Below, in pieces: positions 1 to 6,710 of a DNA stretch of 64,000 nucleotides (the stretch's first letter is position 1; each line of letters begins with the position of its first letter). The notes under the pieces were generated by a model. The model saw nothing but the letters and a program-made list of their open reading frames with translations, searched no databases and was not told where the DNA came from. The DNA is from 20CM-2-55-15 sp963738025. Lineage in GTDB: Bacteria; Acidobacteriota; Terriglobia; 20CM-2-55-15. The stretch spans positions 124,001 to 188,000 of the forward strand of contig CAVTWA010000051.1 of NCBI GenBank assembly GCA_963738025.1. The letters are read 5' to 3'. The translations under genes were made by a program, and so were the position numbers.

Positions 1-2
1 AC

Positions 3-1394
3 GCCGCATATACCCCTTCGGCGAAGGGCATCCTGTTTGGTTATTTTCGCGCCAGTCAAACCGATCCCGGCCGGAATCTTCCAGGACAGACCATCTTCAC
101 CTGCCTTTCGCACGACATCATTGTTCACGAAACGACGCATGCCGTGCTGGATGGCATCCGCACGTATTTCACAGAGCGGACGAACCGCGAGGTGCCGGCC
201 TTTCACGAGGCTTTCGCGGATCTGGCCGCTTTGTTCCGGCACTTCTCGCACAAGGAAGCGCTTCTCGACACCATTCAGAAGACTGGCGGCAAACTTTACC
301 AATACCACCTTCAACCGGATGCGCCTGTTGCGCAAGGGGAAGAACAGACCAATCAGGCTCAAAGTGCAGGCGACAATCCATTGATCGGCCTGGCGCAACA
401 GTTCGGTGAAGCACGCGGCACGGGCAAGGCATTGCGGTCGGCGTTGGGCAAGATCGATCCAGATTGGATCAAAGATCCAGACCTGGAGCCTCACGAACGG
501 GGAGCCATTCTCGTATCAGCCGTGTTCGATGCGTATTTTACGATTTACGTCCGTCGGACCACGGACCTGTTCCGCATCTATCGCGCTGGCGGCGGAAGCG
601 CGAATCCTGTGGAGTTACCGGCGCCCCTGGCGAACATGCTGGCCGAAGCTGCCAGCGAGACAGCCGATCAGTTCTTTCAAATATGCGTGCGCGCGATCGA
701 CTATTGTCCTCCTGTGGACATTACCTTTGGCGACTACCTGCGCGCGATCATTACCGCCGACCGCGACCTCCATCCAGTGGACGAGAGTGGAGTGCGCGAT
801 GCTTTCATGCAGGCGTTTCGACTGCGCGGCATCCTTCCCGAAGGCGCTTCTTATTTCTCCGAAGAAGCATTGTGCTGGCAGCCCGTTTCGCCGGGCTTCC
901 TGCCGCCGGTTGACGGATTGATTTTCGGCGATCCCAATGGACTCACCGGAGAAGAGAAGGATCGCAATGGAGAAGTGTTACGGGCATACGCGAAGAAGTA
1001 CGCGAAGAAACTCGGCTTCCGGGCCGATCTGTTCATTTCTGTTCCGTCGTTCCATCCTACATTCCGTATCGGTCCGGATGGCAGGCTCGGCATAGACATG
1101 GTTGTTGAAATGTCACAGAAATACGAGGCGCCGATGGATCCGAATAAACCTGAACTCGGAACCTTTCCAATGCGTGGCGGTGCGACATTGCTGATTGCCA
1201 AGCCGCCGGTTCAGGACCGCGCGAGCGCTTCCAGTGAAATCCGCTATCTGATCGACAGGAGACTTGATGAACCCGGTCACACGGAAGTGGAAGAGCGCCA
1301 ACGGCGTATCTTTCAGCGGGATGACGCTCTTCTTGAGGAGGCTGGCCCACGACGCTTCCAGCTCGACTTCAACATGCTCCATGGCGGTATCTAG
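3..1394 (+). CDS. Zinc metallopeptidase, gluzincin type (5' end outside window)
   Basis: The reading frame is open to the left edge, so the N-terminus is missing. The first methionine (position 144) cannot be the real start because the catalytic motif lies upstream of it: HETTH is encoded at 126-140, followed by AVLDG. A second helix with HEAFADL (204-224) supplies the third zinc ligand in the way M4-like gluzincins do (HExxH, then E about 25 residues on). The remaining 370 residues are not recognised; they include a long polar domain and end in LDFNMLHGGI. The stop is two bases before the next gene, so the two are probably one operon. Peptidase chemistry is inferred from the two motifs; substrate and location are unknown. 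Confidence 0.75.
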   Translation, partial: AAYTPSAKGILFGYFRASQTDPGRNLPGQTIFTCLSHDIIVHETTHAVLDGIRTYFTERTNREVPAFHEAFADLAALFRHFSHKEALLDTIQKTGGKLYQYHLQPDAPVAQGEEQTNQAQSAGDNPLIGLAQQFGEARGTGKALRSALGKIDPDWIKDPDLEPHERGAILVSAVFDAYFTIYVRRTTDLFRIYRAGGGSANPVELPAPLANMLAEAASETADQFFQICVRAIDYCPPVDITFGDYLRAIITADRDLHPVDESGVRDAFMQAFRLRGILPEGASYFSEEALCWQPVSPGFLPPVDGLIFGDPNGLTGEEKDRNGEVLRAYAKKYAKKLGFRADLFISVPSFHPTFRIGPDGRLGIDMVVEMSQKYEAPMDPNKPELGTFPMRGGATLLIAKPPVQDRASASSEIRYLIDRRLDEPGHTEVEERQRRIFQRDDALLEEAGPRRFQLDFNMLHGGI

Positions 1395-1396
1395 AG

Positions 1397-2869
1397 ATGA
1401 GTATTCCGGCTTCACGAAAGAAAGCGGCGAAAAAAACGCCAACCCGGCGTCCGGCTGCCAGGACTTCAGGTAGCGCTCCGGCAGAAGACGCGAGCGGCCT
1501 CAAGGTGCGGATGTATCGCGTGGGATTCGGCGATTTTTTCCTGGTTACGTTGCCAGTCTCGTCCGGCGATCGATACATTCTGATCGACTGTGGTGTTTTC
1601 ACAGGCACGACGGGGAAGGGCGATGTCGGTTCAATCGTCGACGCGGTAGAAGACTTGTATCAGACAACCAAGGGACAGCTCGCTCTGATCATCATGACCC
1701 ACCGTCACGCGGACCACATTGCCGGTTTCAGCCGGGCGCCCCGGTTCAAGGACTTCAAGGTCAGCATGGTCTGGATGCCGTATTGGGAACAGTTCAATGA
1801 CGCCAAAGATTCTCCCGGCAACCTGCAGTTGAATATAGAACACCTGGCCATGCAGCTGGCGATGCAGTTTCGCGGGCGGAACGATAAAGCGGCGCAAGTC
1901 GCTATGGATCAGTTGTCGAATGCTACAGGAATTGAGTTCAACACAGCGGGCAATGGAGCAAAGAAAGGCGGTGGAAATGCGGCTGCTGTCGACGTTCTCA
2001 AGAATCACCTCGGTAACAATGGCAAGAACGTTCGATATTACTCCGCGGGTGACAAAGCCGAACTGCCTCCGGAGCTGGAAGGGTTAACTGCCGAGATCCT
2101 CGGCCCGCCGCCAAAGGACGCCAAGGCATTCATGCAACTCACCGATTTGAAGAAGGGCGTCGGACAATATCTGGATTCGACAAAACCTGGAGATAGCGGT
2201 GCAGAGGCCATTCAGCCGTTCCCTGTAGTCTGGTCCGCCGATCCCCAGCAGGAATACCCCGCGCGCGATGCGGAAGGATATCCCATCGATTACAAGAGCA
2301 TCGGAACCCTGGTGAACAACGCGCAACCCGACCTGCTGGCGGCGGCTGCCGCTAAAATCGATACGTTTTTGAACAACCAGAGCCTCGTTGTCTTATTCAA
2401 GTTCGCAGGGAAGAACCTCTTGTTCGTCGGCGACGCTCAGGCCGGTAACTGGGAAAACTGGCTCTACAAGACAGGCGCCCCGGTTCAGGATCCGGCCAAA
2501 GCCAAACTTGTCATCACTTCGCAGGGCCAGGAGATTCTGGAGACCATCGACTTCTATAAGGTGGGCCATCACGGGAGTACCAATGCCACGCCTGTCGCCG
2601 TCGTCGATGTTTTAAGTAAGAACGCGAATGGGTTTGTCGCGATGTGTTCGACGCAAGTCGACGTTTACGGCAATCCGGACAACGGAACCGAAGTGCCGCG
2701 TGATCCCCTGATGAAAGCGCTGGGCGATGAATGCGCCCTGGTTCGAAGCGACGCGTTCGACATCACAACATCGTCCGGAAAGGTAAAGGCCGACAGCGGT
2801 ACCAAGATGCCTGTGCCGAAAGTGGGCAAGCTGACAAAAGGCAATCTCTACATCGAGTATTCGTTTTAG
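1397..2869 (+). CDS. MBL-fold metallo-hydrolase (ComEC/Rec2-like)
   Basis: A 490-residue protein with a Lys/Ala/Pro-rich N-terminal tail (about 35 residues) and no signal peptide. The MBL signature is clear: MTHRHADH near residue 100 (HxHxDH), a later FVGDAQ with the bridging Asp, and KVGHHGSTNA as the distal His motif, as in the ComEC-type C-terminal hydrolase domain. An insert of about 180 residues separates the first and second metal motifs, longer than in small MBL enzymes. The start codon follows the stop of the metallopeptidase by two bases, so translational coupling is likely. A patatin remnant follows at once, suggesting a former three-hydrolase cluster. Substrate cannot be told; nuclease or phosphodiesterase activity is only possible by family analogy. 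Confidence 0.85.
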   Translation: MSIPASRKKAAKKTPTRRPAARTSGSAPAEDASGLKVRMYRVGFGDFFLVTLPVSSGDRYILIDCGVFTGTTGKGDVGSIVDAVEDLYQTTKGQLALIIMTHRHADHIAGFSRAPRFKDFKVSMVWMPYWEQFNDAKDSPGNLQLNIEHLAMQLAMQFRGRNDKAAQVAMDQLSNATGIEFNTAGNGAKKGGGNAAAVDVLKNHLGNNGKNVRYYSAGDKAELPPELEGLTAEILGPPPKDAKAFMQLTDLKKGVGQYLDSTKPGDSGAEAIQPFPVVWSADPQQEYPARDAEGYPIDYKSIGTLVNNAQPDLLAAAAAKIDTFLNNQSLVVLFKFAGKNLLFVGDAQAGNWENWLYKTGAPVQDPAKAKLVITSQGQEILETIDFYKVGHHGSTNATPVAVVDVLSKNANGFVAMCSTQVDVYGNPDNGTEVPRDPLMKALGDECALVRSDAFDITTSSGKVKADSGTKMPVPKVGKLTKGNLYIEYSF

Positions 2870-2872
2870 ATA

Positions 2873-3230
2873 ACAAGCTTGGGATCAGGAGGCAAAATCC
2901 ACCTGGATATCCAGCCGAAGTTCGAGCCTGCGACGGATGGTGAAGACCTCAATTCGCCGCCCTACACGACTGATCTGATCCTGAGCGATGGCGGGGTGTA
3001 TGACAACCCTGGGTCTCGAGACGGCCCGGGAACGGTATGACACGATCCTGGTCAGCGAAGGGGGAGGGCACTGTGAGGCAGAACCGGATCCCCATCATGA
3101 TTGGGTACGGCATTCCTATCGCATCTTGAATGTCATCGACAGCCAGGTGCGATTAGAACAAGGAGCGCTTCGCGGAAATTCATATGGAACGCGCTGCGCG
3201 CGAACTTTGAACAGACCGTCCCACCTTCGC
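2873..3230 (+). pseudogene. Patatin-like phospholipase, C-terminal remnant
   Basis: In the frame just after the MBL stop the DNA encodes a stretch ending in LSDGGVYDN, the Asp-Gly-Gly motif of the patatin Ser/Asp dyad. One extra base around 3005-3010 then shifts the frame. In the next frame the text continues as LGLETARERYDTILVSEGG, then EPDPHHDWVRHSYRILNV and IDSQVR, which is the usual patatin C-terminal sequence. The N-terminal GxSxG half is absent. The remnant runs into dispersed-repeat DNA from about 3131. I read it as a decayed gene, not a simple error, because both ends are also lost. Confidence 0.7.
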
Positions 3231-3303
3231 TGCGCGAAGGATCCCCGCCTGACTCAGGCGGGGACTTCCCCATTTCGACATCTTGCCGAAAAACAACTTC
3301 GAC
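3131..3303. repeat. Composite palindromic repeat fragment
   Basis: Contains the module GGAGCGCTTCGCGGAAATTC, a CTTCGCTGCGCGAAGG hairpin, the palindrome CCCGCCTGACTCAGGCGGG (about 3246-3264) and a tail reading ATTTCGACATCTTGCCG (3270 on). The first modules recur in the copies at 24.5 and 25.8 kb. The tail recurs inverted at 47913-47951. It lies between the patatin remnant and the DUF2236 gene and probably accompanied the decay of the former. Confidence 0.65.
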
Positions 3304-3340
3304 AAGCGAAAGGGCCTGCTCGCCTGGGTCGATGGCGCTT

Positions 3341-4087
3341 TCATGTATTCAACATCAGACTGAACACCCCGTTGCATATCGGCTGGAACCGAATTCGAGG
3401 ATACAGCCAGTACATCAAGCCAAAAAATCGATTCCTTTTGAGGTGCAGGCGGCAGGCCAAGGTGGGGTGAATGAAGCGGGCTTGAAATTGGCGCAACCCC
3501 CAGTAGCAAAAAGGCGGCAGACTTTTGCGGTATGCGTGCATCAGCTTCGGCGTAAAGCCGTTGCAATGAAGCTCACTGATCACCATTTGCGCGCGCCGGC
3601 TCAGGTAATGGGTGTAGTCTTCGGGGAAGTCCTGAATTCCCATCATCAGCGCGATAGAGCGAATGTCGTCGAAGTACGTTTCCTTCTCCTCATGACTCAT
3701 CTTCCTGCGGTGCAGGTATTCGTAACCCAGGATGCCGTATTCGATGAGCATTGAAAACACCTGCAGGTATGCCTGGTCCGAGATGGTGATTTCGCCTTGT
3801 TCCCGGGATCTCTTTTCCTCGACATCGCGGTGGAGATCCTTGATGCGTCCGGCGAGCGCCCGCACTCCTTCTTGCGGCATGAAGAACAGCTTCCGCTGGT
3901 AGCGAAGGGTTGATGCGAAACGGTGAAGCGGGTCCGATGGAAGTTTCCCCGTGTAAAAAAGCCAATGGTTTTCCGGATTCAAGGCGAATTCCGCCGCGGC
4001 TCCAGCGTAAATCAGAAGGATGTTGTCAGCCTCACCCCAGATGGTGCGGGTGATCTCACTTCCGAAGAGTCGCGTCACAGGACACAT
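3341..4087 (-). CDS. DUF2236 / MpaB-family oxygenase-like protein
   Basis: A 248-residue protein matching the DUF2236 (ER-bound oxygenase MpaB, rubber oxygenase-like) family: the early segment TRTIWGEADNILLIYAGAAA, then EFALN, FYTGKLPSDPL and RFASTLRYQRKLFF, followed by a helical region with LIEYGILGYEYL and a C-terminal YWGLRQFQARFIHP block. Family members bind a b-type haem through conserved His residues; I cannot assign the ligands here. The start overlaps the end of ispH by 32 bases, so the two are probably cotranscribed. The last 25 or so residues run close to repeat DNA, and the original C-terminus may differ slightly. Substrate unknown. Confidence 0.75.
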   Translation of the reverse strand: MCPVTRLFGSEITRTIWGEADNILLIYAGAAAEFALNPENHWLFYTGKLPSDPLHRFASTLRYQRKLFFMPQEGVRALAGRIKDLHRDVEEKRSREQGEITISDQAYLQVFSMLIEYGILGYEYLHRRKMSHEEKETYFDDIRSIALMMGIQDFPEDYTHYLSRRAQMVISELHCNGFTPKLMHAYRKSLPPFCYWGLRQFQARFIHPTLACRLHLKRNRFFGLMYWLYPRIRFQPICNGVFSLMLNT

Positions 4088-4922
4088 CCATTTCCACTAA
4101 TGCCGTGTAAATCTCATCGATCGTTTCGTCCAGAGTGGAAGTTCCTGCAGTCAGTCCTACCGTATTCAGGGCGTAAAACCATTCGGGCTGAAGCTCCGAC
4201 GCGCGCTCGACCTGGAAACAGGGAACTCCGGCCTTTTCCCCCAGCGCGCGCAGTTGATGTGTATTGTTCGAATTCTTTCCGCCAACGACCACCAGCGCCT
4301 GGACTCTCTCTAACAGGTCCTGCACCGCGTCTTGTCTTTCGCGAGTGGGACCGCATATGGTGTCGATCAAACGAATGGTTTTTCCGGCATTTCGCCGGGA
4401 AATTGTTTCAAAGATTATGTCGAGCAGGGCCGGCGGAGTCGTGGTCTGGCAAACAACAGCGATGCGGTCCGCTGGATAAATGAGAACGTCTTCCGGCTTT
4501 TCCACTACAGCGAATCGTTCAAGGTCGCCGACGATGCCTTTGACTTCAACGTGATCTTTGCGGCCGGCGACGACGACGAAATAACCCTGTTCCTGCAAAT
4601 CCCTGGCGATTTGATGAACCCGTCTGACGAGAGGGCAGGTGGTGTCAATCAGGGTCTTGCCGGATGCTTCCAGTCTCCCCCGCTCTTTGTCGCTGACGCC
4701 GTGAGCGGTGATCACCACGTTCGGAGTAGGAATGATGGAGGTGCGCTCACGCTCCTCCATCATCGAAAAACCGCGCGCCTTGATGCGTTTCAAGACTTCG
4801 CCGTTATGAACCAGTTGACCGTAAACGGTCGCGTGCTCCGGATTGTCCATTGCCATGACGGTGGAGAGGGCATCCTTGACCCCGAAACACATTCCCATCA
4901 CTTGAGCTCTTATGACTTTCAT
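4056..4922 (-). CDS. ispH: 4-hydroxy-3-methylbut-2-enyl diphosphate reductase (IspH/LytB)
   Basis: Last enzyme of the MEP pathway, reducing HMBPP to IPP and DMAPP with a 4Fe-4S cluster. At 288 residues it is near the usual length. The three cluster cysteines are present in MGMCFGVKDAL (C12), DTTCPLVRR and DTICGPTRERQ. Substrate-binding segments HNGEV, QTTTP, GGKNSNNT and GLTAGTSTLDE are all there. The canonical HPEV motif is DHVEVKGIVG, a mild variant. The start is set at 4922 because AGGA lies eight bases upstream; a nearer ATG nine bases earlier would leave no room for a ribosome binding site. It overlaps the DUF2236 gene downstream. An essential gene in organisms lacking the mevalonate pathway. 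Confidence 0.93.
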   Translation of the reverse strand: MKVIRAQVMGMCFGVKDALSTVMAMDNPEHATVYGQLVHNGEVLKRIKARGFSMMEERERTSIIPTPNVVITAHGVSDKERGRLEASGKTLIDTTCPLVRRVHQIARDLQEQGYFVVVAGRKDHVEVKGIVGDLERFAVVEKPEDVLIYPADRIAVVCQTTTPPALLDIIFETISRRNAGKTIRLIDTICGPTRERQDAVQDLLERVQALVVVGGKNSNNTHQLRALGEKAGVPCFQVERASELQPEWFYALNTVGLTAGTSTLDETIDEIYTALVEMDVSCDATLRK

Positions 4923-5094
4923 AACAATCATCCTGCTGTATGAAAACGACTTTGTGTCACAAAGCGAATGTATCATAGGTGACTTTGCAATGCAAAGTCC
5001 GCTGTTTATGTTCGGTTTCGGGAGGGCATTGAAATCGGGCAGTGCCCAGGTTAAGTTAGGCGGGGTGCCTTGGCGCGAAGTCGATGACGAGACG

Positions 5095-5320
5095 GTCTGT
5101 TCAAAGACAGAATAGCGACGGGGAAGCCGCAAAGTGCGCCTGTAGAGGTTTTGAATGTCGGTGCGCTATGCGAATATGTAAACGGCTGGTTTACGGCTTG
5201 GAACAGACTGGCCTAGCACCAGCTTGCGAGGGCAGTCCCCGCCTAACTTAGGCGGGGACTACGAGACACTCGCACCGCGATCCGTCTCTATCTTGGACAG
5301 CTCTGGTCTATGCCTGCGCG
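5095..5320. mobile_element. MITE-like element, copy A
   Basis: Occupies most of the 410-bp gap between ispH and the beta-barrel gene. It has the same order as the best copy at 39.1 kb: a CAAAGACAGAAT left end, a GGGGAAGCCGCAAAG block, a central CCGCCTAACTTAGGCGG palindrome near 5238, and a right end TCTATCTTGGACAGCTCTGG. The left inverted repeat is degenerate. No coding region is visible in it. Confidence 0.6.
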
Positions 5321-5336
5321 TATCGTGCGCATTCGT

Positions 5337-5915
5337 TCACTTACCGAACTCGTAGAAGACGCCCGCGCCGATCCGGACGAAGGTGTTGGAACCGGCGAAG
5401 ATGGTGAATTCGGGACGGAAGCCCCATTTTTCCGTGACGTAATACCGGACGCCTCCACCGAGGTTGGCATAGAAATCGTTCGAACTGCCGCCTGTACTGA
5501 AGTTGAAGCCTTGAAAGGAAAAGGTATTCGAAGCGCTGGCGCTAGAATGCAGGAATCCCAGGCCCACATTGCCGTACGGAACCATCGAGCCGTATTTCCG
5601 GAACTGATATTGAAGGCCCCCGTCGAAGTTAAAAGCCTTGGCACTGACATTGCGGTCCGCACCAAGAATACTGACGGTACTCGAGCCAAGCGGAATGTAC
5701 AGGAACTCCCCGTAGGCGAGAACGTGTTGGTTCAGGGCCACTCCAATGCTTCCGCCGAAAGCGCCATGAGTGCCGATGCCGCTGACGAAACCGATCTGGC
5801 CGGTGGCCTCGACTTGTCCCGTTACCATGTTCTGGCCGTAAGCGAGGCCGGTCATTATCCATAAGCTGATGATGGCGATGAGGCATACCGTTCGTGTTCG
5901 ATAGATCTTGTTCAT
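5337..5915 (-). CDS. Outer-membrane beta-barrel protein
   Basis: A 192-residue protein starting MNKIYRTRTVCLIAIISL, with a cleavable signal peptide ending near GLAYGQ. The mature part shows alternating aromatic/hydrophobic strands typical of an eight-stranded OmpX/OmpW-like barrel: GGSIGVALNQHVLAYGEF, FNFDGGLQYQFR, PYGNVGLGFLHSS, YANLGGGVRYYV, and a C-terminal strand VRIGAGVFYEFGK. The reading frame is open further upstream, but that part is low in codon quality and carries no signal. The ribosome binding site is weak; MIPIQT at 5933 is an alternative start. The function of such small barrels (adhesion, small-solute passage or structure) cannot be told from sequence. Confidence 0.75.
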   Translation of the reverse strand: MNKIYRTRTVCLIAIISLWIMTGLAYGQNMVTGQVEATGQIGFVSGIGTHGAFGGSIGVALNQHVLAYGEFLYIPLGSSTVSILGADRNVSAKAFNFDGGLQYQFRKYGSMVPYGNVGLGFLHSSASASNTFSFQGFNFSTGGSSNDFYANLGGGVRYYVTEKWGFRPEFTIFAGSNTFVRIGAGVFYEFGK

Positions 5916-6128
5916 AGTTTGTATTGGAATCATCCGAGAAGCGACGCTTGCGGTCAAGTACGGGGAGCACAAAAGGCACGAAGAGCCTTTGTGTTCCTTT
6001 CCTGATCCCGTTTGATAATGATGGCCCTCGAACTGCACTAGAGCCGCGATCGCTCTTATCAGCCGTCTGAACCACCTCTGCTTTGCCTGCCAAATTTGCT
6101 GAGATTTCAATCCGAAAGGACATTGACT

Positions 6129-6227
6129 ATGGTGCAGTACAGCGATGAACCTATTGAATTGTCTGCAGAGATCGAAGAACTCGAACCGAAGACGGTTCCG
6201 CAGTCCAGTTCCAGCTTCATGGATTAA
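6129..6227 (+). CDS. Candidate 32-residue acidic peptide
   Basis: An ATG at 6129 is preceded by AAAGGA at a spacing of eight bases and opens a 32-codon frame. The product is strongly acidic in its first half (SDEPIELSAEIEELEP) and ends KTVPQSSSSFMD, with no Cys. A perfect 8-bp hairpin begins seven bases after the stop. It stands opposite to, and between, the barrel gene and the small beta protein and TPR-CHAT genes. The layout (leader-like acidic part plus Ser-rich tail) recalls a precursor peptide, but no modifying enzyme is adjacent. I cannot exclude a chance ORF. Confidence 0.35.
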   Translation: MVQYSDEPIELSAEIEELEPKTVPQSSSSFMD

Positions 6228-6233
6228 GTTCAA

Positions 6234-6260
6234 AGCCGCTCTCACGTTCCGGGAGCGGCT
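6234..6260 (-). terminator. Hairpin between the small ORF and the small beta-protein gene
   Basis: Perfect 8-bp stem AGCCGCTC/GAGCGGCT with an 11-base loop. On the minus strand it follows the stop of the 6273-6647 gene and is followed by TTTGAACTT, a poor T-tract. It may also end transcription of the 32-codon ORF on the plus strand. Confidence 0.45.
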
Positions 6261-6272
6261 CCGGACCGCGGT

Positions 6273-6647
6273 TCAATTTGTTTGAGGGATATCCAGCGAA
6301 CCGACGATCGTAACATCAGGCAGATCGACTTGAAGAGTCAGGCCGACCTCCGGTACTTCGTTGAAATGAAACTCCCCAGTTTCGTCCGTGCGTGTTGATT
6401 GAAATCTTGCACCACCGTGCAGCAGATGACACTGAACGGGCTGCGCGAATTCTTTGCCGCCGCGGGGAAGAAGTTGACCGTGAATGCGCCTGCCTGTTTC
6501 ATCAGTCCAGATCTTGATGTGAATATCGAACTCGTCATCGCGCAGGACGAGTTGCCGTCCGGAATCCCCGCTATGTCCGCGAATTCGGACTTTAACGAGA
6601 CGACGGCTCTCCAATAAATTGAATACTCTCTGTGTCTGCTGATGCAT
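6273..6647 (-). CDS. Small beta-rich protein (carboxypeptidase-regulatory-like fold)
   Basis: A 124-residue cytosolic protein (no signal peptide) beginning MHQQTQRVFNLLESRRLVKV. The start is fixed by GGAGGT six bases upstream; an upstream in-frame ATG has none. The second half reads as a beta-sandwich of the kind seen in carboxypeptidase regulatory-like domains: IKIWTDETGRRIHGQLLPRG, FQSTRTDETGEFHFNEVP, LTLQVDLPDVTIV. It lies 63 bases downstream of the TPR-CHAT gene in the same direction, so they are probably one operon and may act together, perhaps as substrate, inhibitor or partner of the CHAT protein. That role is inferred from position only. Confidence 0.65.
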   Translation of the reverse strand: MHQQTQRVFNLLESRRLVKVRIRGHSGDSGRQLVLRDDEFDIHIKIWTDETGRRIHGQLLPRGGKEFAQPVQCHLLHGGARFQSTRTDETGEFHFNEVPEVGLTLQVDLPDVTIVGSLDIPQTN

Positions 6648-6710
6648 CAGGTGACCTCCATCAAAAGTGGCGGCAGATCCTAATAAAATACCTGCCCGCA
6701 AGCAAAAGTG

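Noticed and set aside
37..384. Protein from the first ATG in the window
   Set aside because: It overlaps the metallopeptidase frame that carries the HETTH and HEAFADL motifs and has no features of its own.
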